In this document: one piece after another, positions 7,939-16,949 of the stretch | Layout: each line of letters begins with the position of its first letter | How positions within the stretch are numbered: the stretch's first letter is position 1 | From: Planctomycetales bacterium | GTDB taxonomy: Bacteria > Planctomycetota > Planctomycetia > Pirellulales > Pirellulaceae | Length of the DNA stretch: 52,681 nucleotides | Direction: 5' to 3' | NCBI GenBank assembly: GCA_020426845.1 | Contig: JAGQPF010000471.1 | Coordinates: forward strand, 1-52,681 | The notes under the pieces: model-generated | Told to the model about the DNA's origin: nothing | The model's input: only the letters and a program-made list of their open reading frames with translations | Databases searched by the model: none | Program-made: the position numbers and the translations under genes

Positions 7939-8912
7939 TCCTGGGGAAGTTTTTGCCGCCGCATGCCGGCCATCAGCACCTGGTGCAGTTCGGGTTGAAC
8001 TTCGCCAAGCGACTGCATCTGCTCGTCTGCACACTCGACCGCGAGCCGATCCCCGGAGAGCTGCGACGCGACTGGATGAGTGAACTGTTTCCGCAAGCCC
8101 AGCTGCATCACATTACGGCGGACTTGCCACAAGAGCCGTCCGAACACCCGCAGTTTTGGGACATCTGGCGCGAGACCGTGCAAGCGGCCGTGGGCGAGCC
8201 GATCGACTACGTGTTCGCCTCCGAGGACTACGGACGCCGCTTGGCCGACGAGCTCGGCGCACAATTCATCCCGGTCGACGTCGCTCGCAGCGGCGTGCCG
8301 ATCTCCGGAACCGCCATTCGCGAGGCGCCGCTGCGGCATTGGGAACACCTACCCACCTGCGTTCGTCCCTACTACGCCAAACGAGTCTGCGTGTTCGGCC
8401 CGGAGTCCACCGGCAAATCCACGCTCGCCCGCGATCTCGCCGCGCACTTTCACACCGTCCACGTGCCCGAGTTTGCGCGCGGTCTGCTGGATCCGAAGCA
8501 AGGCGAGTGCGACTACGACGACATCGCAGTGATCGCTCGCGGCCAAGCGGCGGCGGAAGATTCGCTAGCGCGACGAGCCAACCGCGTGCTGCTGTGCGAC
8601 ACCGATCTCTGGCTGACCACCATCTGGAGCGACGTGCTGTTCGGCAAGTGCCCAACCTGGATCGCCGCCGAGGCTGCTCGTCGCAAGTACGACCTCTACC
8701 TACTGCTCGATGTCGACGTCCCCTGGGTCGACGACGCGCAACGCTACCTGCCGCACAAGCGACAAGAGTTCTTCAATCGCTGCCACGAGTTGCTCAAGCG
8801 ACATCGCCTGCCCTACCAAATCATACGCGGAGACTGGCAACAACGCTTCGAGTCGGCGAGAGACGCTGTCAGCCGCTTGCTGCAGGAATCCAGATGCGTC
8901 AGCGAGGGATAG
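7935..8912 (+). CDS. nadR: Bifunctional NMN adenylyltransferase / ribosylnicotinamide kinase NadR
   Basis: This 325-aa protein joins two NAD-salvage enzymes. The N-terminal half is a nucleotidyltransferase with G-K-F-L-P-P-H-A-G-H at 4-13 and I-S-G-T-A-I-R at 123-129; it converts NMN plus ATP to NAD. The C-terminal half is a P-loop kinase (G-P-E-S-T-G-K-S at 155-162) that phosphorylates nicotinamide riboside to NMN. The helix-turn-helix repressor domain of enteric NadR is absent, so it is an enzyme only. The start at 7935 sits in an ATGA overlap with pnuC; a longer in-frame reading would run back through pnuC. The last codons and the stop fall inside a repeat (GCGTCAGCGAGGGAT) shared with other gene ends here, so the final Val-Ser-Glu-Gly may be repeat-derived. 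Confidence 0.95.
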   Translation: MILGKFLPPHAGHQHLVQFGLNFAKRLHLLVCTLDREPIPGELRRDWMSELFPQAQLHHITADLPQEPSEHPQFWDIWRETVQAAVGEPIDYVFASEDYGRRLADELGAQFIPVDVARSGVPISGTAIREAPLRHWEHLPTCVRPYYAKRVCVFGPESTGKSTLARDLAAHFHTVHVPEFARGLLDPKQGECDYDDIAVIARGQAAAEDSLARRANRVLLCDTDLWLTTIWSDVLFGKCPTWIAAEAARRKYDLYLLLDVDVPWVDDAQRYLPHKRQEFFNRCHELLKRHRLPYQIIRGDWQQRFESARDAVSRLLQESRCVSEG

Positions 8913-9174
8913 CCTCGCGAGACGGCAGGCGTTAGCAAGTCGGCCCGGACATTGGTACGACGGACTTCCAGTCCGTCGCCAATAGTCCTATTAAACGTTA
9001 AACGTTAAAGGAATCCATCGAAAAGAAGATCGGCGGGCGTCCAATTCGTTATCCATCGTCTACCGACGACCCTCGACGGACTGGAAGTCCGTCGTACTGG
9101 CTCTGCGTCGCGGCTCTGCCACGTCTCGCCGGCTCAATAACGCTGATCCCTCGCTTACGCTTCGGGCTTCCTTT
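8897..9174. repeat. nadR-M56 intergenic repeat cluster
   Basis: This gap between convergent genes is bracketed by the same repeat in opposite orientations: GCGTCAGCGAGGGAT at 8897-8911 and ATCCCTCGCTTACGC at 9147-9161, the latter continuing to the end of the M56 gene. Inside are two inverted copies of a hairpin, CGACGGAC/GTCCGTCG with a 5-base loop, at 8958-8978 and 9074-9094. Between them lies an AT-rich patch with two AACGTT palindromes (about 8991-9010). No T-tract follows the hairpins, so an intrinsic terminator cannot be called, although folded RNA 3' ends are plausible. Confidence 0.8.
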
Positions 9175-12100
9175 AAGGAATCTGAACGGCAAATTCGCCG
9201 AGTTCACTGGTCTTCCCGGACTGGGCTTGGAACTCTTTCAGAATCTGCAGCTTTCCGTCCACGATCGCCTCGAGGCGGTACGTCGCGCCGGGGATGAGCG
9301 CGGGGAATTCGATCCAGCCGTTGGCGTCGGTCTTTAGCTCTCCATGGTTTCGCCGGTCGACGTTGGCAGCAAAGTCTTCGTCCGCGATCGGATCGCCGCG
9401 GTGAAATGCCTCCGCGTCAAACCGCGGCGCGCCGGGGGTGACGACCAGATGCAAACCGTAGCCGACCTTGTTCGCCACCGGTTTGCCGTCCGGATTCGTC
9501 AAGCGAGCCTTGGCAACGCCGCACGCCTTTAGCGTGATGGTCGGCTTGAGGTCGGCCGTGGAGAGCTTCACCGTCGCTCCGAGCCGCCGCGTCGCCGAAA
9601 GCACGTAAGCCTCATACTGCTCGCCGTCGGCCAAACCTAGAATGGTCATCGTGGGCGGCGTCATGTTGCCGCGCCAATTCGGCGAGAGAGGTGAGATGTT
9701 CAGCCGCGAGACCGCATAGGCGTCGCCCATCGGTTTGCCGGCTTCGTCAATGGCTCGTAGCTCAGCCGTCTTGCCGGGCGTTAGGCGAATGGTCAGCGAC
9801 TCCGGTTGTTGCTCCGACTCGGGGTCGATGCTCTCAAACGCATGAGCGTAGAGACGCTGCCCGCCCTGCTTGCCGTCGAGCTCGCCCTCCGTGGTCGAGC
9901 GGATCACATAGCTGCCTCCGCCGGGCGCGTGCACGACGAGCGTGCCCGGGCCGCGGTATACACTGATGCTGAACTTGCCCTGAGCGTCCGTGCGCTGCAC
10001 TCCCTGCCAGCCCGTCACCACATCCGAGTTGACATTCGTGTTGCGTGCGCGATTGGGGTAGTACTGCACGAAAGCGCCGGCCAGCGGTTGCCCGCTGACG
10101 CCATCCACAACGACGCCCGCCGCCGTCGCGCCGCGTTTCAATTGAACTTCGATTCGCTTCGATGCCTCGGGGTCCCAGCTGAACTCGCGAAGTTTGCCGA
10201 TCTGCAGCCCGCTGCCCGCGGGCGGCTTTACCATCAAGCTGAAGCGAACCCCCGGCATCGCGTTGATGCGAAACCGACCGGCTTCGTCGGTGCTCCCGCT
10301 GACGCTCGACCAAGATCCCGGCGTAACTTCCTGAGTCGAGGAGATGGACACGTCCGCTCCACTTACCGGCTTGCCGCCGGCCAGCACCACGCCCTCGAAG
10401 AAACGAGCTGGCTCCAGAGTCAGTTGCCCGATCTCGCCCGCCTTCATGTTTCGCACCAGCGGCCGATAGGTTGCGTCTCGCTCGCCACGCTCCTCGGAGA
10501 TGCCGGTGTTCAAGGCCAATTCCTGGGGACTGAATCGCTCATCCCCGGCAAAATCCAAGATCACCCCCTGCCCTGCCGACAGGCCCGCGATGGTGAGCAT
10601 GCCGTTGTCGTCCGTGCGGCAAACACCGAACTCCGGCAACTCTTTCAGTCGGAGATCCCCCCAGCCAACTCCGTCGCGAAGCGAGTTCAAAATGGAGCGC
10701 AGCCGAAATGTCAGGCCGCTGGCAGCTCGCCCCTCGGCGTCGACCAGTTTCAAACGAATGAGTTGCTCCGCTTTGAGCTCTAAGTCAATGGCTGTGGCAT
10801 CAACTTGATCGCCAAGCATTTTCACGACGCTGCCTTTGCCACTGGCCAGCGCGATCAGCGTCAGCGCTCGGTGCGGCGCCTTCGAGCCGCTCGGAATCGA
10901 GAGCCGATACTGGCCGTCGGCGCCCACGCGCTGCTCGGCGAGAATTTGGAAGCTCGCGGGGCTGCCGGGTGAGAGCCGCGTTTCCACCACGGCCACGATC
11001 GCGCCGGCGGCAGGCCGTGTCGGCTGTTGAGAGGCGTCGGAAACTTTGCCCTGAAGGGTCAGCGCGGCGTCGACCTGTGCCGTCGGCTGCGGCAGTTGGA
11101 GCTCGGCATCGGTCGCCCGAGTCTCGAGCTTGCTGCTGCGAGTGGCAATTGTCGTCGACGAAGTGGTCGAGGTAGCAGTGGCCACGGACGCGGTGCTCAG
11201 CGCTGCGAGAATTCCCAGGCCGGCCGTGGCCGTGGCAATCGCGACCATCGCCATGCCGCTGGCGCGGGTCGCGCGACTGCGGCGCTGATCCAACAAGCCA
11301 GCCACGCGATCCTCCAAACGCCAACGTGACGTAAACAACCCCATCGCCCCCGCTGGCACTTGCTCTGATCGGTGGGCGTGCGAAAGTTTCAGCAAGGTGC
11401 GGCTGTACGTGGGCGCATCGGCGGCGGCCAACACGTAGTTGTCACACACCTCCTCGCGCGCCTGCCCCAAGGCGCGTTGCAGCGAGCGAACGGGTGGAAG
11501 CAGCCAGTAAATCGCCTCGACGAAGTGCTGCAACAACGTGACCACTTGATCTCCCCGAGCCACATGCGCGGCCTCGTGAAGCAGGATCGATCGCAATTGT
11601 TGGTCGTCCAGCGTGTTCGGCAAGGAAGCAGGCAGCAAGATGCAAGGCTTGCGCATTCCGGCCGCGACCGGCCCTCGAACCCGTGAGGAGAACACCAACT
11701 GAGGCGCAGAGCGATCGGCCGTGGCGAGCTCACGCCAAATGGATCGCAGCATGTCCGTCGCGCGCTGCAGGTGCGGTCCGCTGTCGACGGAGGCCGCGCG
11801 GGCCTGGCGAAGCAGTTGAGCGAGTCGGCGGCTGGCCACCAGCAAACGCACCAACTTGATGGCGACACCGGCGAACCACACAACCAGCAAGACCGCTCCA
11901 GCGCGGCGCAGCCCATGGAGAGAACGGCCATGACGCGACGGTGGCTCGGTTGCCGCCACGTTCTCGGGCAATACCGATGATGACGCTGAAGGCGCCATCG
12001 TCACGGTGTGCGAGGCCTTCGCGGCGCCGGCCGCCAGTGTCAAAGGTGATTCGACGGACGGCGCGTAAACCGCGTCTGAGAAATTCGAATGTGCAGCGGG

Positions 12101-12379
12101 CTCCGGCGAAGCTTCGCCGACAGTTTGAGCTTGCCCCGCAATCGGCAATGTGAGCCAGCCGGCGCCGGTCGACTGCATCACCGCCGCCGCCAGCGGACAT
12201 AGCAACAGCAGCCACAACGCAGCGTAGAGCGCGCTATAGCGAACCGCTGCGCGTCTCCGCAGCAAACTAGCACAGAGCAGAGCTACGCATGCGATCGCGC
12301 TCGCCTGCAACAACAGGTTCGCAGCCCAAACGAGCACCGCGTCCCCGAAAAGACCGAACAGCAAGTCCAGAACGTTCAT
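9173..12379 (-). CDS. M56 (BlaR1-like) membrane metallopeptidase with large C-terminal sensor region
   Basis: This 1068-aa protein starts with the BlaR1/MecR1-type M56 protease: membrane segments near 12-40, 46-66 and 160-180, then the cytosolic zinc site H268-E-A-A-H272 with a further Glu in E-E-V-C-D-N-Y. A last membrane segment lies near 370-395. BlaR1 would carry a penicillin-binding domain after this, but here about 650 residues contain repeated carboxypeptidase-regulatory-like beta-sandwiches (for example A-G-V-V-V-D-G-V-S-G-Q-P-L and V-V-L-A-G-G-K-P-V-S-G-A-D-V). The protein therefore senses something else at the cell surface and probably cleaves its BlaI partner. It overlaps the blaI-like gene by ATGA. 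The signal is unknown. Confidence 0.9.
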   Translation of the reverse strand: MNVLDLLFGLFGDAVLVWAANLLLQASAIACVALLCASLLRRRAAVRYSALYAALWLLLLCPLAAAVMQSTGAGWLTLPIAGQAQTVGEASPEPAAHSNFSDAVYAPSVESPLTLAAGAAKASHTVTMAPSASSSVLPENVAATEPPSRHGRSLHGLRRAGAVLLVVWFAGVAIKLVRLLVASRRLAQLLRQARAASVDSGPHLQRATDMLRSIWRELATADRSAPQLVFSSRVRGPVAAGMRKPCILLPASLPNTLDDQQLRSILLHEAAHVARGDQVVTLLQHFVEAIYWLLPPVRSLQRALGQAREEVCDNYVLAAADAPTYSRTLLKLSHAHRSEQVPAGAMGLFTSRWRLEDRVAGLLDQRRSRATRASGMAMVAIATATAGLGILAALSTASVATATSTTSSTTIATRSSKLETRATDAELQLPQPTAQVDAALTLQGKVSDASQQPTRPAAGAIVAVVETRLSPGSPASFQILAEQRVGADGQYRLSIPSGSKAPHRALTLIALASGKGSVVKMLGDQVDATAIDLELKAEQLIRLKLVDAEGRAASGLTFRLRSILNSLRDGVGWGDLRLKELPEFGVCRTDDNGMLTIAGLSAGQGVILDFAGDERFSPQELALNTGISEERGERDATYRPLVRNMKAGEIGQLTLEPARFFEGVVLAGGKPVSGADVSISSTQEVTPGSWSSVSGSTDEAGRFRINAMPGVRFSLMVKPPAGSGLQIGKLREFSWDPEASKRIEVQLKRGATAAGVVVDGVSGQPLAGAFVQYYPNRARNTNVNSDVVTGWQGVQRTDAQGKFSISVYRGPGTLVVHAPGGGSYVIRSTTEGELDGKQGGQRLYAHAFESIDPESEQQPESLTIRLTPGKTAELRAIDEAGKPMGDAYAVSRLNISPLSPNWRGNMTPPTMTILGLADGEQYEAYVLSATRRLGATVKLSTADLKPTITLKACGVAKARLTNPDGKPVANKVGYGLHLVVTPGAPRFDAEAFHRGDPIADEDFAANVDRRNHGELKTDANGWIEFPALIPGATYRLEAIVDGKLQILKEFQAQSGKTSELGEFAVQIP

Positions 12380-12804
12380 GACTTCTTTCCTCGTTTGCGC
12401 TTGGTGGGTGGGGGAGCAGACTGCTTAGCCTCGGCTTCGTCGATCATGCGGCGAATTCGCTCCGCCTCGTCGGGTGACAGACCGCGGTACTCGATCAACG
12501 CGGTCATCAAGTCCTCGGGAGATCCGGCAAACAGCCGATCGACCATCTGGCTGACCTTGGCGCCGAGCGACGCGGCCCTGGGACGGGCCGCCGAATAGAC
12601 AAAGGTGCGGCCCTGCTCGCGATGCCTCAGCCAGCCTCGCTCCTCGAGCCGCACCATCATGGTTTGCACGGTGTTGCGCGCCAGCTCTCGCTGCTGGCCG
12701 GCGAGCTCATCTCGCACTTCGGACACGGTCACCTCGCCGCGCGTCCATACCACCTGCATGATCTCCCGCTGCGCGTCGGTCAGCGGTGCGGAATCGTTCT
12801 CCAT
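12376..12804 (-). CDS. BlaI/MecI-family transcriptional repressor
   Basis: This 142-aa protein matches BlaI/MecI/CopY repressors in length and sequence: the winged helix L-T-D-A-Q-R-E-I-M-Q-V-V-W opening, R-N-T-V-Q-T-M-M-V-R-L-E-E-R-G-W-L as recognition helix and beyond, and a C-terminal dimerisation helix ending in a Lys/Arg-rich tail. It binds its own promoter as a dimer and is released when the M56 partner cuts it. An upstream pair of CTACA-N3-TGTAG sites supports autoregulation. Its TGA overlaps the M56 ATG, giving the standard repressor-then-sensor order. No beta-lactamase is present, so the regulon is not the classical resistance one. The divergent DUF1592 operon, 200 bases away, could also be controlled. 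Confidence 0.93.
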   Translation of the reverse strand: MENDSAPLTDAQREIMQVVWTRGEVTVSEVRDELAGQQRELARNTVQTMMVRLEERGWLRHREQGRTFVYSAARPRAASLGAKVSQMVDRLFAGSPEDLMTALIEYRGLSPDEAERIRRMIDEAEAKQSAPPPTKRKRGKKS

Positions 12805-12837
12805 CGGCCTTCTCCTTGGTTGGGCGAACGCTTTTGC

Positions 12838-12872
12838 CTACAACATGTCGGCATTATGCCTACACAATGTAG
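12838..12872. promoter_or_regulatory. Tandem BlaI-type operators
   Basis: Two dyads with the BlaI/MecI core TACA...TGTA lie just upstream of the repressor gene. The first, at 12838-12850, is CTACA-ACA-TGTCG with one mismatch. The second, at 12860-12872, is the perfect palindrome CTACA-CAA-TGTAG. Their centres are 22 bp apart, about two helical turns, which places two dimers on the same face. They lie between the repressor start and the divergent plus-strand operon. Confidence 0.85.
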
Positions 12873-12914
12873 GTGAGTCAAGCGGAACCCGAGGAAAACT
12901 TGGTCGGCGTGGTC

Positions 12915-12984
12915 GTGGTGCAGGCTGCCAGCCTGCAACTTGCGATCAAGACCACAAGAATCACAGGCTGGCAGCCTGTGCCAC
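12915..12984. repeat. Inverted pair of GCAGGCTGCCAGCCTGC elements
   Basis: Two copies of a short element, each a small hairpin (CAGGCT/AGCCTG), face each other at 12915-12937 and 12962-12984. Together they could fold into a longer stem. A third copy, in the orientation of the first, is at 35050-35073. They lie between the BlaI operators and the DUF1592 gene. Confidence 0.85.
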
Positions 12985-13092
12985 AGGTGAGGACGCGCGC
13001 CGCGGGCGGTGGTAGAATCGGATTAGTGCTGTTGGTGGCTCCGCCGGACGTTTTTCCATCACCTGACCGCGACTGCTCGTCGAGAGACTCAC

Positions 13093-15606
13093 GTGCCACG
13101 AAGTTTTTTCCTGTTGCTGCCGATGCTCGCCCTGCTGACGGCGGGCCCCGGCGTCGCCGCCGAGCTGCCCGCGCCCATCGGCTCGGCGCTGCGAACTCAC
13201 TGTCTGCGCTGCCACGGACCGCAGAAGGCCGAGGCGGGACTGCGAGTCGATCGGCTGACCGGCGAATTGGCAAACCGCGACAACGCCATCGCCTGGATCG
13301 AAATTCGCAATGCGATCAACCTTGGCGAGATGCCACCTGAAGGCGAGCCGCGCCTGCCGGTCGAGGCGATCGAGCAGACGTCGCGATGGGTCACGGCCGG
13401 GCTGCGGGCCGTCGAGCGAGCTCGCACCAACACGGGCGGTCGCGTGCTGCTGAGGCGGATGAATCGGCATGAGTACACCCACACAGTCGCCGACTTGTTG
13501 TCGATGAAGTTCCCCACCGGGGAGAGTCCGCTGGACGTGCTGCCTCCCGACGGCGCCGCCGAAGGCTTCGACAAAGTCAGCCATGCGCTGCTGCTGGATC
13601 CGTCGCTGATGTCGCAGTACTACCACGTCGCTCGGCGGATCGCGGACCGCGCGATTGTCTCTGGGCCGCCGGAGTACCCCACCGAGAAAATGCGGCTCGA
13701 GTTCGAGGACCTGCCCGACAGCATCGCCATCGGTTACTTGGTTCGCCGTCTTGGACTCAATCCGGTTCCTGGAGGACTGCAGCTGCTGGAGGGCAGCACG
13801 CGCTCCTTCGGCATGCTTCGCTATCCGGGACGACGTGACAACAATGTGGCGCCCGTGAACGGCTTCTACCGCTTCACAATTCGCGCCGGCGGCGCTCGGG
13901 GCGCCAACGGCGAGGCGCCGAGAATCCAGCTGACGCACGCCCATCCCGACGAGTCGATGCAAGTGATCCTCGAGGCCGATGTGACGGCGCCGTGGGACAA
14001 GCCCGCCGACTACTCCGTCGTCGTGCCGCGCGACACGCTAGGCGGCGAGCTGAGCATCAAGCTGCTCAATGAAGTGACGCTCTACATGGGCCAACGGCCG
14101 GGCGAGAACTTCATGCGACGCAACGACGACCTCGGCAAGGAGGGCAAATTCACCGAAGTGCTGCGGCTCGATGGCCGCAAGATCGCCGAAGGCTGGGGAG
14201 GCGATCGCTCCACGCCGGATCCCGACAAGCTGGATGTCAGCCGTCACCCGCAAGTGATGCTCGACTATCTGGAAGTCGAGGGCCCGTTATACGACCAATG
14301 GCCTCCCAAGAGCCACACCACGTTGCTGTTTCGCGGCGACGCAGCTGACGAAGGCAACGAGCTTGCTTACGCTCGCGAGATCTTCACTCGCCTACTGCCC
14401 CGCGCCTGGCGGCGCCCCATCGACCCGGACGAAGTTGAGCCGATTCTGAAAGTGGTGAAGACCGAGCTGGACAGCGGAGAGCCGTTTCACATCGCGATCC
14501 GAGTTGGCCTGGCTGCCGTGCTGACGTCCCCCAAGTTCTTGTTCCTCGTCGAGGCATCCGCCGCCGAGCCGCGCACGCTCGACGGCTTCGAAATTGCCTC
14601 GCGGCTCTCCTATTTCCTCTGGAGCTCGATGCCCGACGACGAGCTGTTCCGAGCCGCGCGGGACGGCAAGCTCAGCGATTCTCAAGAGCGGATGGCTCAG
14701 GTGGACCGCATGCTGTCGGATCCGAAGGCCGACCGGCTTGTCGATGGCTTCGCGCGACAGTGGCTGCGGACCGACACGTTTCTGAACTTCGCGCCCGACA
14801 AGAACCTCTATCGAGAATACGACGAGCGACTGGCGGAGGCGGTGGTCCGCGAGCCGCTGGAGTTCTTTCGCACGATCTTGCAAGACGACTTGAGCGCGTT
14901 GAGCTTCATCGACTCGGACTTCCTGGTCATCAACGATCGACTCGCCAAGCACTACGGAATCTCGGGAGTCGACGGCGAGCAGTTTCGCCGCGTGCCACGT
15001 CCCGAGGGCTCGCCGCGCGGCGGATTGCTGGCGATGGCCGGAGTGCACCAAGCCGGCTCCGACGGCATTCGCACCAAGCCGGTTTCTCGGGCGGTCTACA
15101 TCCGGGAAGTTCTGTTCAACAACCCGCCTGATCCGCCGCCGCCGAATGCGGGCGAGGTGGAGCCGAACATCCGAGGCGAGCGGCTGACAGTTCGCGAGCG
15201 GCTGCTGCAGCATCAGGAGATTGCAGCCTGTGCCGCCTGCCATCGGTCGCTCGATCCGTACGGCTTGGCCTTGGAAAACTTCAACGCGATCGGCAGCTGG
15301 CGCGACCAGCAGGACGGCGAAGACTTTCGCGGCGACCGGCGACCGCCGATCGACGCCTCCGGACGCCTGCCCAACGGCCGCGAGTATCGCGACTTCGCCG
15401 AGTTCCGCAGCCTGTTGCTGGACCAGCAGGATCGCTTCCGCCGCTGCCTCACCGAGAAGTTGCTGCTCTATGCGCTCGGACGGCCGGCGGAGCCCAGTGA
15501 CGACAGCACTCTCACTCAAGCCGTCACCGACATGCAAAACGGCGGTGACACGTTTCGGTCTCTGATCAAATCCCTGGTGGCCAGCAAAGCCTTCATCACG
15601 AAATGA
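13093..15606 (+). CDS. DUF1592/DUF1588/DUF1585 heme protein (planctomycete cytochrome type)
   Basis: This 837-aa exported protein has the standard planctomycete layout. After a signal peptide comes a cytochrome-like region with heme site C-L-R-C-H near residue 37. Then follow a DUF1587-like segment (L-L-R-R-M-N-R-H-E-Y), a DUF1595-like segment ending V-L-T-S-P-K-F-L-F, and DUF1592 (E-I-A-S-R-L-S-Y-F-L-W-S-S-M-P). DUF1588 has a second heme site, C-A-A-C-H-R-S-L-D-P. DUF1585 at the C-terminus contains L-L-L-Y-A-L-G-R. The family is almost always next to DUF1552 and is thought to be periplasmic and redox-related; the reaction is unknown. The GTG at 13093 is used because it opens directly into the signal peptide; no strong ribosome-binding site is seen. 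Its stop overlaps the DUF1552 start by ATGA. Confidence 0.92.
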   Translation: MPRSFFLLLPMLALLTAGPGVAAELPAPIGSALRTHCLRCHGPQKAEAGLRVDRLTGELANRDNAIAWIEIRNAINLGEMPPEGEPRLPVEAIEQTSRWVTAGLRAVERARTNTGGRVLLRRMNRHEYTHTVADLLSMKFPTGESPLDVLPPDGAAEGFDKVSHALLLDPSLMSQYYHVARRIADRAIVSGPPEYPTEKMRLEFEDLPDSIAIGYLVRRLGLNPVPGGLQLLEGSTRSFGMLRYPGRRDNNVAPVNGFYRFTIRAGGARGANGEAPRIQLTHAHPDESMQVILEADVTAPWDKPADYSVVVPRDTLGGELSIKLLNEVTLYMGQRPGENFMRRNDDLGKEGKFTEVLRLDGRKIAEGWGGDRSTPDPDKLDVSRHPQVMLDYLEVEGPLYDQWPPKSHTTLLFRGDAADEGNELAYAREIFTRLLPRAWRRPIDPDEVEPILKVVKTELDSGEPFHIAIRVGLAAVLTSPKFLFLVEASAAEPRTLDGFEIASRLSYFLWSSMPDDELFRAARDGKLSDSQERMAQVDRMLSDPKADRLVDGFARQWLRTDTFLNFAPDKNLYREYDERLAEAVVREPLEFFRTILQDDLSALSFIDSDFLVINDRLAKHYGISGVDGEQFRRVPRPEGSPRGGLLAMAGVHQAGSDGIRTKPVSRAVYIREVLFNNPPDPPPPNAGEVEPNIRGERLTVRERLLQHQEIAACAACHRSLDPYGLALENFNAIGSWRDQQDGEDFRGDRRPPIDASGRLPNGREYRDFAEFRSLLLDQQDRFRRCLTEKLLLYALGRPAEPSDDSTLTQAVTDMQNGGDTFRSLIKSLVASKAFITK

Positions 15607-16949
15607 ACACATCCCAACCTACAACCATCGGGCCTCCATCGCGGCCCGGTGGGCCAATCCACCGTCGCGCCGTGCTCCGCGGCGCCGGCGCCTGCCTCGC
15701 CCTGCCCTGGCTCGAAGCGATGCTGCCTCGCACGGCGCGCGCGGCAACTCCGGCCGCCGTGCCTCGCATGGGCATGTTCTACTTCGGCACCGGCATGAAC
15801 ATGCGGCAGTTCTATCCGGACGGCTTCGGCCCGCAAGCCGGAATGTCGCGGATTCTGCAACCGTTGGAGAAGCATCGCGGTCAGTTCACGGTGCTCTCGG
15901 GCACGGCACTGGAGCACGGCGGCGGACACGACGGCGCCTATCCGTTCGCCACTTCGATCGCGCGGGGCGAGAAGCAGATCATCTCACCCGATCAACTGGT
16001 GGCCGAGCAACACGGCAAGCACACGCGATTCCCCTCGCTGCAGCTGTCGGTCAAGCGTGGGACGGGGTTCGGCAGCCAAGTGCTGGCCACAATCTCCTGG
16101 AATCGCCAGGGCGTGCCGCTGGCCGCCGAGAACGACCCGCAAACCGTCTTCAACCGGCTGTTTCGACCTGCCGACGAGCAACAGCGCGTCGAGCAGAGCG
16201 ATGAGTTCCGCCAGCGCGGCAGTGTGCTCGACGCGGTGCTGGCCGACGCCAAGCAGCTGCAAACCAAGCTGGGACAAGCCGATCGCCAGCAGCTCGATCA
16301 GTACTTCCATTCGATTCGCGAAGTCGAGCTCGCCTTGCGCCGTGAGCTCGACTGGGCCGATCGGCCGAAGCCGACGCCCGATCTAAAGGGCTACGGTGAT
16401 TACGAGCGCGCCGTCTCCCCCGAGGGCAACGGCAAGTTCCTCTACGACGCCTACGCGAAGCTAATGTACGACCTGATCGCACTTGCGTTTCAAACGGACT
16501 CAACGCGAGTGGTCTCGTATGTCGTCCGCACCGAGCTCGCCGGCGGCGTCTACCCCGAGTTCGGCGTGTCGAAGGGCTATCACGAGCTCACGCACCACGG
16601 CAACGACCCGAAGAATCTCGAGGAGCTGGCGAAGGTCGACACGATCTACATGCGCCATTGGAGCTACTTCCTGGATAGGCTCGCCGCGATTCGCGACGGC
16701 GAGGGCACGTTGCTCGACCACACCATGCTGGGCTTCTCCAGCGGCATGGGCATCGGCCATAGCAAGGACACCTTGCCCACCGTGCTTTCGGGCGGCAGCA
16801 AGCTGGGCATCCGCCACCAAACGCATCTGCAATTGAGCGAGAACACTCCACTCGCCTCACTTTGGCAGACCATGACCGAGCGGATGGGCGTCGATGTCTC
16901 CGGGCGGTTCCAAGACAGCCCCGGCGTCATCGGGGAGCTGCTGGGATGA
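15603..16949 (+). CDS. DUF1552 Tat-exported protein
   Basis: This 448-aa protein is the usual partner of DUF1592. Its twin-arginine leader is I-H-R-R-A-V-L-R-G-A-G followed by A-L-P-W-L-E-A-M, and the mature part has M-G-M-F-Y-F-G-T-G-M-N-M and H-G-G-G-H-D-G-A. The sulfatase-like alpha/beta fold is suggested by the D-S-T-R-V-V-S-Y and late L-G-F-S-S-G-M-G-I-G-H-S blocks. Residues 10-18 (G-P-P-S-R-P-G-G-P), ahead of the Tat motif, come from an interspersed repeat also found at 25780, 40445 and 41675, so the repeat has been accepted in frame as an N-terminal extension. The start overlaps the DUF1592 stop and its own stop overlaps the next start, both as ATGA. Enzymatic role unknown. Confidence 0.92.
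   Translation: MNTSQPTTIGPPSRPGGPIHRRAVLRGAGACLALPWLEAMLPRTARAATPAAVPRMGMFYFGTGMNMRQFYPDGFGPQAGMSRILQPLEKHRGQFTVLSGTALEHGGGHDGAYPFATSIARGEKQIISPDQLVAEQHGKHTRFPSLQLSVKRGTGFGSQVLATISWNRQGVPLAAENDPQTVFNRLFRPADEQQRVEQSDEFRQRGSVLDAVLADAKQLQTKLGQADRQQLDQYFHSIREVELALRRELDWADRPKPTPDLKGYGDYERAVSPEGNGKFLYDAYAKLMYDLIALAFQTDSTRVVSYVVRTELAGGVYPEFGVSKGYHELTHHGNDPKNLEELAKVDTIYMRHWSYFLDRLAAIRDGEGTLLDHTMLGFSSGMGIGHSKDTLPTVLSGGSKLGIRHQTHLQLSENTPLASLWQTMTERMGVDVSGRFQDSPGVIGELLG
15628..15659 (+). repeat. Interspersed GPPS-coding repeat at the DUF1552 N-terminus
   Basis: This is a short version of the element found at 40445-40560, lacking the central 15 bases (five codons), so the frame is kept. It encodes G-P-P-S-R-P-G-G-P immediately before the Tat signal. 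Confidence 0.88.

Noticed and set aside
8950-9100. Intrinsic terminators at the CGACGGAC hairpins
   Set aside because: No T-tract follows either stem on either strand.
12961-13962. A long minus-strand open frame across the start of the DUF1592 gene
   Set aside because: No recognisable domain, and it is antisense to a well-supported gene and repeat sequence.
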